Part shown: positions 1-5,624 of the stretch, one piece after another | How positions within the stretch are numbered: position 1 is the first letter of the stretch | How the letters are laid out: every line of letters starts with the position of its first letter | Origin: Trueperaceae bacterium | Lineage (GTDB): Bacteria; Deinococcota; Deinococci; Deinococcales; Trueperaceae | Direction: 5' to 3' | Length of the DNA: 5,843 bases | NCBI GenBank assembly: GCA_029210865.1 | Contig: JARGGE010000196.1 | Coordinates: 1 to 5,843 of the forward strand | Made by a program: the position numbers and the translations under genes | The notes under the pieces: model-generated | What the model saw: the letters and a program-made list of their open reading frames with translations, nothing else | The model's database searches: none | Told to the model about the DNA's origin: nothing

Positions 1-56
1 CCGTAGGGCGGGTTGACCACGAAAAGCCCCGAGCCGGTCATGCGATGGCCCTCGCG
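1..56 (-). pseudogene. RlmJ-like 23S rRNA adenine-N6 methyltransferase, short internal fragment
   Basis: Read on the minus strand, these bases give REGHRMTGSGLFVVNPPYG, open to the window edge. This closely resembles the C-terminal part of RlmJ, the enzyme that methylates A2030 of 23S rRNA; the E. coli protein has RRGMTASGMIVINPPW at this place, recalled from memory. The reading stops making sense as RlmJ beyond about position 57, where the plus strand becomes HMG-CoA reductase. It is therefore only a piece of a gene, cut by the window on one side and by a sequence junction on the other. Other NPPY-containing methyltransferases are possible, but the Met-Thr-x-Ser-Gly lead-in favours RlmJ. Only about 19 residues support the call. 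Confidence 0.45.
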
Positions 57-374
57 GGCGGCGGCTTTGTGACCAGCAGCACCAGGCCCGTGATGAGGGC
101 TCTGATCCAGGTGACGGGGGTCGACGACCCCCACGGTGCGAGGCTCTCCATCCTCGCCCGATCTGAGGAGATCGCAGCAAAGGCGAACGAGAAAGACCCG
201 ATGCTGGTCAGATACGGGGGCGGCGTCGTAGGCCTCGAGGCGAATGTCGTATCCACCAGGAAAGGCCCGATGGTGGTCGTCCACCTCCTCGTCGACTGTA
301 GGGACGCCATGGGCGCGAACGCCGTCAACACCATGGCTGAGGAAGTTGCTCCTTTCATCGAGGAGATCACCGGC
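45..374 (+). pseudogene. Class II HMG-CoA reductase, internal fragment
   Basis: About 110 residues match the middle of class II (Pseudomonas mevalonii/Archaeoglobus type) hydroxymethylglutaryl-CoA reductase, which interconverts HMG-CoA and mevalonate using NAD(P)H. Visible landmarks are GGGFVTSS, the DPHGARLSIL segment, GGGVVGLE, KGPMVVVHLLVD, and the cofactor/substrate loop RDAMGANAVNTMAEEVAPFIEEITG, here split in mention at DAMGANAVNT and VAPFIEEITG. By comparison with the P. mevalonii enzyme (recalled), this covers roughly residues 95-206 of about 430. The N-terminal part with the catalytic Glu and the C-terminal part with the catalytic Lys, Asp and His are absent, so it cannot be active. 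GC is about 63% over 61-360, against about 75% downstream, and AGG codons and A/T-ending codons are more common than in neighbouring genes. The fragment is foreign to its surroundings. Confidence 0.8.
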
Positions 375-707
375 GAGATCTACGACGAGACCGACGAGGA
401 CGAGGAGCTCGACATCGAGGACGGCGACGACGGCACGGTGCGCATCCGCGCCAGCGTCCACCTCGAGGAGGTCGCCGATCACTTCAAGGTGCTCTTCGGT
501 GACGAGGGCGAGTACGACACCCTCGCCGGCTTCCTGATCAGCGAGCTCGGGCGCATCCCGCAGACCGGCGAGTCGCTGGACCACGAGGGGGTGCGCTTCA
601 CGGTGGAAGAGGCCGACGAGCGGCGCGTCTCGTGGGTCCGCGCGGAGCGGATCGACCTCCTGCCGCTCGAGGGCGAGCTCGTCGAGCCGCGACCCGCCGA
701 CGGTTGA
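45..707 (+). CDS. Chimeric ORF: HMG-CoA reductase piece joined in frame to CorC_HlyC domain
   Basis: The frame is open from the left edge (position 3) to TGA at 705-707, and ATG at 45 is only its first Met, so no genuine start is visible. Residues 1-~110 are HMG-CoA reductase. Residues ~106-220 are the C-terminal end of a CBS-domain membrane protein of the CorC/HlyC (CNNM-like, hemolysin-related) family. The latter begins at EEITGEIYDETDEDEE, which matches the end of the CBS pair, then has an acidic linker (residues 113-129). The transporter-associated CorC_HlyC domain follows, with RIRASVHLEEVADHF, the DTLAGFLISELGRIPQTGE core and VRFTVEEADERRVSWVRAERI. That domain is normally preceded by a DUF21/CNNM membrane domain and two CBS domains, all missing here. 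The family is linked to Mg2+/Co2+ homeostasis at the cytoplasmic membrane. The gene ends three bases from the convergent stop of alr. Confidence 0.75.
   Translation: MALAGGGFVTSSTRPVMRALIQVTGVDDPHGARLSILARSEEIAAKANEKDPMLVRYGGGVVGLEANVVSTRKGPMVVVHLLVDCRDAMGANAVNTMAEEVAPFIEEITGEIYDETDEDEELDIEDGDDGTVRIRASVHLEEVADHFKVLFGDEGEYDTLAGFLISELGRIPQTGESLDHEGVRFTVEEADERRVSWVRAERIDLLPLEGELVEPRPADG
375..707 (+). other. CorC_HlyC transporter-associated domain segment
   Basis: This marks the part of the left-end ORF that belongs with the rest of the window. Its GC content and codon use (GAC, GAG, GTC, CTC, GGC) match the downstream genes, and its order of conserved blocks is that of the CorC_HlyC domain: acidic linker, a helix LEEVADHF, the YDTLAGFLISELGRIP block, then the final beta strands. 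The true gene presumably started about 1 kb further left with the membrane and CBS domains. What precedes it in this sequence is HMG-CoA reductase instead. Confidence 0.8.
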
Positions 708-710
708 GCG

Positions 711-1895
711 TCAGCCCACGTAGCGACGGACGATGCGCGGCCCGAGGCGCGTGAGCAGCTCGTAGACGAAGCTGCCTGCCGCTTCGGCGACCTCGACCGC
801 CGTCGGTCCCGCACCGCCCACGAACACCGCCCGGTCGCCGACGCGCGCGTCGCCGTGGGGACCGAGATCGAGCATGACCTGGTCCATGCACACCCGACCG
901 GCGACCACGGCGGACCGCTCGCCCACCACGGCGCGCCCCCGCGACGACAGCGCCCGCGGGAAGCCGTCGGCGTAACCCAGGCGCACGGTCGCGACGGTCG
1001 TCGCGCGCGGCGCACGCCAGGTGGCGCCGTACCCGATGGGGGTGCCGGCCGCCACGCGCTTGACGAACGTGATGGGCGCGTCGAGCGTCAGCGCCGGACG
1101 CAGGTCGGGCGCCAGGGCGGCGACGTGCGCCGACGGCGGCTGGCCGTAGACCGCGATGCCGGGACGCACCAGGTCGAAGTGCGCGTCCGGCCGGGCGATC
1201 GTCGCCGCCGAGTTGGCGGCGTGGACCGTCGCTGGGCGCAGCCCGGCGCGCGCGAGCGCCTCGACGACGACCTCGAAGGCGGTCACCTGTGCCCCGGTGA
1301 CGCTGCCCGGCTCGGCCGCGTTCGCGTCGTCGGCGCACGCGAGATGGGTCCAGACGCCTTCCAAGACGGCGTGACGGGAGCGGTCGACCGCGGCCGCCAG
1401 GGCGAGCGCGGCGCGCACCCCTGCGGGATCGGAGCGGCCGTCGGCGCCGACGACGCTCGCACCCAGCCGCCCCATGCCCGTGTCGACCTTCAGATGGACG
1501 CGCGCCGGTCGCGGCGGCGCGGCGCGCTCGATCGCGGCCAGCGACGCGGCGTCGGCGACCGTCAGCGCGACGTCGGCCGCAGCGAGCTCGGCGATCCCTG
1601 CCCGCACCGGCGCGAAGACGAGGACGTCGGCGGAGACGCCCAGCGCACGCAGGTCGAGCGCCTCGGCCGCCTCCGCGACGCCGAAGGCGTCGACGCCGGC
1701 CGCCACCAGGGCGGGCGCGGTGCGCGCGACGCCGTGGCCGTAGGCGTCGGCCTTCACCGCCGCCATCAGGCGCGTGCCCGGCGCGGTCCGAGCCCGCAGC
1801 GCGGCGACGTTCGCCGCCAGCGCGGTGAGGTCGACCGTCGCGTGCGGCGCGTCGTCGGCGAGGTCGGCCGGGCGTCGGGCCACGGCGGGGGTCAT
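711..1895 (-). CDS. alr: Alanine racemase
   Basis: PLP enzyme of 394 aa that interconverts L- and D-alanine in the cytoplasm, supplying D-Ala for peptidoglycan. The fold-III TIM barrel comes first: AAVKADAYGHG carries the PLP lysine K48, and HLKVDTGMGRLG carries K136 (the usually carbamylated Lys) and R143. THLACAD, ANSAATIA and RPGIAVYG (R244) follow. The beta domain holds catalytic Y289 in IGYGATW, Y308 in LGYADGFPR, and C336-M337 in GRVCMDQ. All key residues of the Bacillus stearothermophilus enzyme (K39, R219, Y265, C311, M312) are matched, so it should be active. The barrel has a slightly long loop at about residues 146-175. The ATG start overlaps the permease stop as ATGA, with only a weak G-rich stretch upstream, so translation is probably coupled to the permease. 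The frame stays open upstream, but the family N-terminus (TVDLTALAANVAALR) fits this start. Confidence 0.96.
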   Translation of the reverse strand: MTPAVARRPADLADDAPHATVDLTALAANVAALRARTAPGTRLMAAVKADAYGHGVARTAPALVAAGVDAFGVAEAAEALDLRALGVSADVLVFAPVRAGIAELAAADVALTVADAASLAAIERAAPPRPARVHLKVDTGMGRLGASVVGADGRSDPAGVRAALALAAAVDRSRHAVLEGVWTHLACADDANAAEPGSVTGAQVTAFEVVVEALARAGLRPATVHAANSAATIARPDAHFDLVRPGIAVYGQPPSAHVAALAPDLRPALTLDAPITFVKRVAAGTPIGYGATWRAPRATTVATVRLGYADGFPRALSSRGRAVVGERSAVVAGRVCMDQVMLDLGPHGDARVGDRAVFVGGAGPTAVEVAEAAGSFVYELLTRLGPRIVRRYVG

Positions 1896-3100
1896 CGTCC
1901 CCACGTCGTGCGGCGTTCGACCCACTTCACCAGGCTCGCGGCGGCCAGCGTGAGGCCGATGTAGAGCAGCGCGACCGTGTTGTACGGCGGGAAGGTCTGG
2001 AAGGAGCTCGCCTGGAACTCGCGGGCCCGCTGGGTGATGTCGCGCACCGAGAGGATCGACAGGAGCGACGTGTCCTTGAACATGGCGATGAACTCGTTGC
2101 CGAGCGGTGGCACCACGATGCGCAGCGCCTGCGGCAGCACCACGTAGCGGGCGGTGGGCCATGCGCCCAGGCCGAGCGAGCGGGCCGCCTCGACCTGCCC
2201 CTTGTCGACCGCCTCGATGCCGGCGCGGAAGATCTCGGCCATGTAGGCGGCGTAGCCGAGCGCGAGGGCGACCACCCCGCGCGTCATGCGGTTCATGTCG
2301 ATGACGCCGCCCGACAGCTCGCGGAGCGCCCCCTGCATGGGGAAGCCGACGTACAGGATGACCACGAGCATCGGGATGCCGCGCAGGGCGTCGACGTACA
2401 TCTCCGCCAGGATCGCGAGCGGGTGTTGCCCGGCGAGCCGGCTCGCCAGCGCCAGCGCCCCCGCCAAGAAGGCGAGGACGGCGAGGGTGGCACCGGCGCG
2501 GGCCGCCCCCGGCCGCAAGAAGCGCGCTTCCCACATGACCTCGGCCCCCGCGGGCGCGGACGCCGCCGGGAGGAAGGCGGCCGCCACGCTGCCGTCGGCC
2601 AGCCGCTCGAGCGCGGTGTCGACCCCGTCGACCGCGCGCACCACCAGGACCGGGCCGGCCTCGGCGTCGCCCCAGGTGCCGGCGCGGAAGCGGTCGGCGA
2701 AGGCGCTCGGGGTTCCCTGCACGAAGGCCACCCGCGTGCCTTCGTCCGCGGCGCCCACCAGCACGTAGGCCTCCGGCGGGCGCGTGAAGGCGACCGCGGC
2801 GCCGACGGCGGCCAGCCCTGCGAGCAGCGCCGTGCGCCACCACGTGGCCGGACCGGCGCGCAGCACGAGGAGCGCGGCGAGGACCAAGCCGAGCAGCGCG
2901 GCCGAGACGTACGCGACGAGCGTGGCACCGATCGTCGCCCCGATGCCGGGGAGGATGAAGGTGAGCGCGCGCCGGTAGTCGTCGGCGCTCCAGAACAGGT
3001 AGACCGCGAACGGGATCGCCGACAGCAGCACCCACGTGCTGGCGCGCGGCCCGCCCGAGCGACGGGCGGCGGGTGCGCGACCGGTCGGGGGGGCGCTCAC
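1892..3100 (-). CDS. Amino-acid ABC transporter permease (HisM/GlnP type) with inserted domain
   Basis: Membrane subunit of 402 aa of a polar amino-acid importer. Residues 45-80 look like the usual first permease helix (GATIGATLVAYVSAALLGLVLA), and residues 229-402 are the conserved permease core. In the core, YVDALRGIPMLVVILY is followed by the ATPase-contacting EAA loop at 304-324 (EAARSLGLGAWPTARYVVLPQ), then GNEFIAMFKDTSLLS. Typical members are 220-330 aa. The extra length is an N-terminal helix (23-37) and an insertion at about 84-224, made of one helix (87-105), a soluble stretch (106-200) and another helix (203-220). GTG at 3100 is the first start in the frame but has no clear Shine-Dalgarno and abuts an inverted repeat, so the exact start is uncertain. 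It lies between the binding-protein gene and alr, overlapping alr by 4 bases. No ATPase gene is adjacent. Confidence 0.93.
   Translation of the reverse strand: MSAPPTGRAPAARRSGGPRASTWVLLSAIPFAVYLFWSADDYRRALTFILPGIGATIGATLVAYVSAALLGLVLAALLVLRAGPATWWRTALLAGLAAVGAAVAFTRPPEAYVLVGAADEGTRVAFVQGTPSAFADRFRAGTWGDAEAGPVLVVRAVDGVDTALERLADGSVAAAFLPAASAPAGAEVMWEARFLRPGAARAGATLAVLAFLAGALALASRLAGQHPLAILAEMYVDALRGIPMLVVILYVGFPMQGALRELSGGVIDMNRMTRGVVALALGYAAYMAEIFRAGIEAVDKGQVEAARSLGLGAWPTARYVVLPQALRIVVPPLGNEFIAMFKDTSLLSILSVRDITQRAREFQASSFQTFPPYNTVALLYIGLTLAAASLVKWVERRTTWGR
2507..2779 (-). other. Extracytoplasmic insertion in the permease, weakly binding-protein-like
   Basis: Permease residues ~108-198 form a soluble stretch bracketed by two hydrophobic helices, replacing what is normally a short cytoplasmic link between the first helix and the YVDALRG segment. 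By topology it should face outward. Its pattern, TRVAFVQGTPSAFADRF followed by VDTALERLADGSVAAAFLPA, resembles one lobe of a family 3 solute-binding protein, which typically has a V-x-x-Q-x-G-T strand-loop and later an A-L-x-x-L-x-x-G-x-V-x-A helix. The resemblance is by eye and too short to be a complete two-lobe binding protein. The boundaries are estimates. Confidence 0.5.
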
Positions 3101-3128
3101 GTTCGCGCGACCCGGGGTGGGCGCGAAC
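3101..3128. repeat. 8-bp inverted repeat touching the permease start codon
   Basis: GTTCGCGC at 3101-3108 and its perfect reverse complement GCGCGAAC at 3121-3128 flank a 12-base spacer. In the minus-strand mRNA the hairpin would end directly at the GTG start of the permease and fold the space where a ribosome binding site should lie. It could limit permease translation relative to the binding protein. With such GC-rich sequence, chance is not excluded. Confidence 0.5.
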
Positions 3129-3140
3129 GGGCGCGCCCCC

Positions 3141-3184
3141 GGACGGGCGCGGGGCCCCGGTCGGATCCGGGGCCCCGCGCGTCC
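3141..3184 (-). terminator. Strong intercistronic hairpin after the binding-protein gene
   Basis: A perfect 14-bp stem (3147-3160 with 3167-3180, GCGCGGGGCCCCGG and its complement) with the 6-base loop TCGGAT, extended by GGAC at 3141-3144 pairing with GTCC at 3181-3184 across a two-base bulge. It lies 20 bases downstream of the binding-protein stop. No T-tract follows on the minus strand, so it is not a canonical intrinsic terminator. A role as partial terminator or as mRNA 3'-end protector, giving more binding protein than permease, is more likely. Confidence 0.6.
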
Positions 3185-3203
3185 AGCTTCGGTGGGTGCC
3201 GGG

Positions 3204-3950
3204 TCAATCCCCGGTGACGAACCACTTGAGCTTGAGGGCGTCCAGGGTGCCGTCGGCGGCGATCTCGGCGAGGCCCTCGTTGAAGGCGTCGACGAGGTCG
3301 CTGCCGATCTGGAAGGCCATCCCGAGCGGGTCCTCGCCCAGGCCGCGGATGTCGACGACGAGCTGCCCCGCGTACTCCGCAGCGAAGGCGTCCGCCGGGA
3401 CCTCGTCGATGACCACGCCGCGGACGTCGCCGTTCAGGAGCGCCTGCACCGCCTGCGCGAAGGTGTCGTAGAGGTTGAGGCGATCGCGCCCGAAGGCTTC
3501 CTCGGCGAAGTAGGCGTTCGTGGTGCCGGTCTGGGCGCCGACGGTCGTGCCGCCGTCCGCGACGAGCTCGTCGAACGCGACGCCGGCGTCCTCGACGCGG
3601 ACCGCGACGGCCTGCGTGACGACGTGGTACGGGTCGCTGAACTCGATGACCTGCGCACGCTCGGCGGTGATCGACATGCCCGAGGCGATCATGTCGAACT
3701 CGCCGGCCGCGAGCGCGGGGATGATGCCGTCCCACGCGGTGCTCTGGAACTCGGCGACGCAGTTGATGCGTTCGCAGATGGCGTTGACCAGGTCGACGTC
3801 GAAGCCGACGATCGTGCCGTCCTCGGCGACGAACTCGAAGGGCGGGTAGGTGCTGTCGGTGCCGACGGTCACGATGCGGCCACCGAGGTCGGCGGCGAGG
3901 GCGACGGCGGTCAGGGCGGTCAGGAGCAGGACGAGCGTGCGGCGGATCAT
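3204..3950 (-). CDS. Periplasmic amino-acid-binding protein, family 3 (SBP_bac_3)
   Basis: Soluble receptor of 248 aa that captures a polar amino acid and delivers it to the ABC permease. Residues 1-19 are a signal peptide (RR, a Leu/Ala-rich core, then ALA-AD cleavage) with no lipobox Cys, so the protein should be free in a periplasm. The mature part follows the family order: GTDSTYPPFEFV (30-41), GFDVDLVNAI, WDGIIPALAAGEFDMIASGMSIT with ligand-carboxylate-binding R98 in TAERAQ, then FSDPY. GAQTGTTNAYF in lobe 2 and the late DEVPADAF follow, where an acidic residue usually binds the ligand amino group. Two cysteines, C59 and C64, could form a disulphide. The start at 3950 is fixed by GAGGAG five bases upstream and by the signal peptide; an upstream Met at 4010 lacks both. 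It heads the probable operon with permease and alr. The ligand cannot be told from sequence. Confidence 0.95.
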   Translation of the reverse strand: MIRRTLVLLLTALTAVALAADLGGRIVTVGTDSTYPPFEFVAEDGTIVGFDVDLVNAICERINCVAEFQSTAWDGIIPALAAGEFDMIASGMSITAERAQVIEFSDPYHVVTQAVAVRVEDAGVAFDELVADGGTTVGAQTGTTNAYFAEEAFGRDRLNLYDTFAQAVQALLNGDVRGVVIDEVPADAFAAEYAGQLVVDIRGLGEDPLGMAFQIGSDLVDAFNEGLAEIAADGTLDALKLKWFVTGD

Positions 3951-3955
3951 GCGGT

Positions 3956-3961
3956 CTCCTC
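3956..3961 (-). promoter_or_regulatory. Shine-Dalgarno of the binding-protein gene
   Basis: GAGGAG on the minus strand, five bases before ATG 3950. It is the clearest ribosome binding site in the window and decides this start over the in-frame Met 60 bases upstream. It fits high expression of the binding protein compared with the permease, which has no clear site. Confidence 0.85.
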
Positions 3962-3989
3962 GTGGGGCGCCGCCGCTGCGGGCGGGCGC

Positions 3990-4011
3990 ATAAATATCGG
4001 CGCACAGCATA
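3990..4011 (-). promoter_or_regulatory. AT-rich island, possible promoter of the transport-alr operon
   Basis: The 108-base gap between the MFS gene and the binding-protein gene contains a short A/T-rich patch in otherwise very GC-rich sequence. On the minus strand it offers TATGCT (4006-4011), with four of six matches to TATAAT, and TATTTA (3991-3996). Neither has a convincing -35 hexamer at 17 bases. A 5-bp inverted repeat (CCGAC 4013-4017 with GTCGG 4025-4029) lies just upstream and could be part of an operator or a weak end signal for the MFS transcript. Confidence 0.35.
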
Positions 4012-4058
4012 CCCGACGGCCGCTGTCGGTGCGCGGTGCCGTGGCGGGCTGCCCTGGC

Positions 4059-5531
4059 TCAGGTCGCGCCGCGTCGCCGGGCGTCCGCGACCGGGCCGTC
4101 TGGCACGGCCCGGCGGCGCCAGCACAGGTCGCCGACCACCAGCACCAGCCCCACGAGCACGATCGCCTGCACCACCCGCAGCATGTCGTGGAGCCCGGCC
4201 ACCTGGGCCGCGCTCGCGAGGACGGTCGCGTCGGTGCCGGTGGCGGCCCCGGCGCGCGCCACCGTGCGCGCCGCCCACAGGCTGCCCAGCCCCACCGTGC
4301 CGATCACCTGCCCGAGGTAGCGCGTGAGCGACAGCAGGCTGCCGGCCACGCCGGAGCCGCCGCGCCGCGCCGCGCTCATGATCGCCGTGTTGTTCGGCGT
4401 CTGGAACGTCCCCATGCCGAGCCCCACGAACAGGAAGCGTCCCACGTACCCGAGCGGCGTCGTGGACTCGTCGAGGGTGCCGACGGCCAAGTAGCCGATC
4501 AGCAGGAGCAGCATGCCGGCGACGGTGACCGGCCGCGGGCCGAAGCGGTCGGCGAGGGTCCCGGCGAGCGGTGCGGCGACCACCAGGACGATCGGCACGA
4601 CCGCCATGAGCAGGCCGACGCGCCAGGCCGGCAACCCGAGCACTCCCTCCAGGTAGAAGGGCATGAGCAGCACCACGCCGGCGATCGCCACGAAGGTGAC
4701 CGAGCCGCTCGCGAGGCCGACCCAGACGTCGCGCTCGCGAAAGAGGCGCAGGTCGACGAGGGGGTTCGCGACGCGCCGCTCGACGGCGACGAAGGCCACC
4801 CCCAAGGCCAGCCCGCCGGCGATCAGCCCCCGCACCACAGCGGCGTCGAACCCGCGCCCCTGCCCGAGCGTGAGGCCGAGCGAGAAGGCGAGCAGAGCGG
4901 CGACGATGAGCGCGCCCCCGAGCACGTCGAAGCGGCCGGCGGGTTGGCGGGCGTAGCGCGGTAGCACGCGCACGGCCAGCGTCGCCCCCACCGCGGCGAT
5001 CGCCACCCCGGCTGCGAAGATCCAACGCCAGGAGGCCAGGTCGCCGAGCAGCCCGCCCAGCGAGGGCCCCACGACGACCCCGGCGGAGATGACCGCCCCG
5101 TTGATGCCGATCGCTCGCCCCCGCTCGCCCTGCGGGAAGACGTCGGTGACGATCGCCAGGCCCAGCGCCGTCAGCGCCGCGGCGCCGACCCCCTGGACGG
5201 TCCGGAAGGCGATCAGGGTGCCGACGTCGGGCGCCAAGGCGCAGGCGAGCGAGCCGAGCGCGTAGGCCGCGTACCCGGCGAAGAAGACCCGGTGCTTGCC
5301 CCACAGGTCGGCGAGGCGCCCGATCACCGGCAGCAGCGCGATCGAGGCGAGCAGGTACCCCAGGACCACCCATTGCACCGTGGCGAACGGCGCCCCGAGC
5401 TCCTCGACCAGCGTCGGCAGCACGACGTTCACGGCGGTGACCATCGCCGACGCGGAGAAGGCGCCGATCGAGGTCGCCGCCAGCACCCACTCGCGCCGTT
5501 CGGTGCGGAGGACGGGTTCGGCGGCGGGCAT
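4059..5531 (-). CDS. MFS transporter, DHA2 (14-TM drug:H+ antiporter) type
   Basis: Inner-membrane protein of 490 aa with about 14 hydrophobic helices, as in the EmrB/QacA (DHA2) exporters that use the proton gradient to expel drugs or metabolites. Motif A is seen after helix 2 (GRLADLWGKHRVFFAG), and the antiporter motif C in helix 5 (GAVISAGVVVGPSLGGLLG). WRWIFAAGV opens helix 6, and a second-half motif A copy (AGTLADRFGPRPV) follows helix 10. The usual Asp of motif D1 in helix 1 (LDxTIVNVALP) is replaced: here the stretch is AMVTAVNVVLP, with Met30 at the Asp position. ATG at 5531 was chosen because the family N-terminus begins just before REWVLAATS. A GTG at 5591 would add 20 low-complexity residues. 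It is separated by 108 bases from the binding-protein gene and diverges from the gene at 5625. Substrate unknown. Confidence 0.93.
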   Translation of the reverse strand: MPAAEPVLRTERREWVLAATSIGAFSASAMVTAVNVVLPTLVEELGAPFATVQWVVLGYLLASIALLPVIGRLADLWGKHRVFFAGYAAYALGSLACALAPDVGTLIAFRTVQGVGAAALTALGLAIVTDVFPQGERGRAIGINGAVISAGVVVGPSLGGLLGDLASWRWIFAAGVAIAAVGATLAVRVLPRYARQPAGRFDVLGGALIVAALLAFSLGLTLGQGRGFDAAVVRGLIAGGLALGVAFVAVERRVANPLVDLRLFRERDVWVGLASGSVTFVAIAGVVLLMPFYLEGVLGLPAWRVGLLMAVVPIVLVVAAPLAGTLADRFGPRPVTVAGMLLLLIGYLAVGTLDESTTPLGYVGRFLFVGLGMGTFQTPNNTAIMSAARRGGSGVAGSLLSLTRYLGQVIGTVGLGSLWAARTVARAGAATGTDATVLASAAQVAGLHDMLRVVQAIVLVGLVLVVGDLCWRRRAVPDGPVADARRRGAT

Positions 5532-5580
5532 CGTCCCATCCAACCACGCGGCGCGACGGCGCCCACCGCCACCGGGGGTC

Positions 5581-5597
5581 GACCGGGGCACCCCGTC
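5581..5597. repeat. Imperfect palindrome in the divergent intergenic region
   Basis: GACCGGGGCACCCCGTC pairs as GAC/GTC plus GGGG/CCCC around a CA centre, with one bulged C. It sits between the divergent MFS and RecG-like genes, 16 bases before the -10-like hexamer of the latter, a place where an operator could act. The rest of the 93-base intergenic region shows nothing else I can name. Chance is plausible at this GC content. Confidence 0.25.
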
Positions 5598-5612
5598 GGG
5601 CGCCGCCGTCCG

Positions 5613-5618
5613 TACACT
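5613..5618 (+). promoter_or_regulatory. -10-like hexamer for a leaderless transcript
   Basis: TACACT matches TATAAT at four of six positions, including T1, A2 and the final T. It ends six bases before the GTG at 5625, so transcription would begin at or next to the start codon, giving a leaderless mRNA. No Shine-Dalgarno precedes the GTG, which agrees. This arrangement is common in Deinococcus and in some actinobacteria. No clear -35 element is visible. Confidence 0.5.
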
Positions 5619-5624
5619 GGGCGG

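Noticed and set aside
38..370. Minus-strand frame of 110 codons over the left end
   Set aside because: It is antisense to the HMG-CoA reductase reading, which has clear family motifs, and it shows none itself. The RlmJ-like piece is in a different minus-strand frame.
711..3035. Open frame of 774 codons running upstream of alr through the whole permease gene
   Set aside because: Only the last 394 codons match a family (alanine racemase). The upstream part is Arg/Gly/Ala-rich out-of-frame reading of the permease, a common by-product of very high GC.
3141..3184. Canonical Rho-independent terminator
   Set aside because: The stem is strong but there is no T-tract on either side, so I keep it as an intercistronic hairpin with uncertain termination.
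3951..4010. Upstream Met at 4010 as the start of the binding-protein gene
   Set aside because: It would add 20 residues before the signal peptide and has no Shine-Dalgarno, whereas ATG 3950 has GAGGAG five bases upstream.
3036..4964. Plus-strand open frame of 642 codons antisense to the binding protein and MFS genes
   Set aside because: It is antisense to well-supported genes and its translation has no family resemblance. Long antisense frames are expected at this GC content.
3097..5547. Minus-strand open frame of 816 codons across the MFS and binding-protein genes
   Set aside because: It is a shifted-frame reading of two clearly identified genes, with Arg-rich low-complexity translation and no recognisable domain.
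5532..5591. GTG at 5591 as the start of the MFS gene
   Set aside because: It adds a Gly/Arg/Pro-rich leader absent from the family and extends into the divergent promoter region. ATG 5531 fits the usual DHA2 N-terminus.
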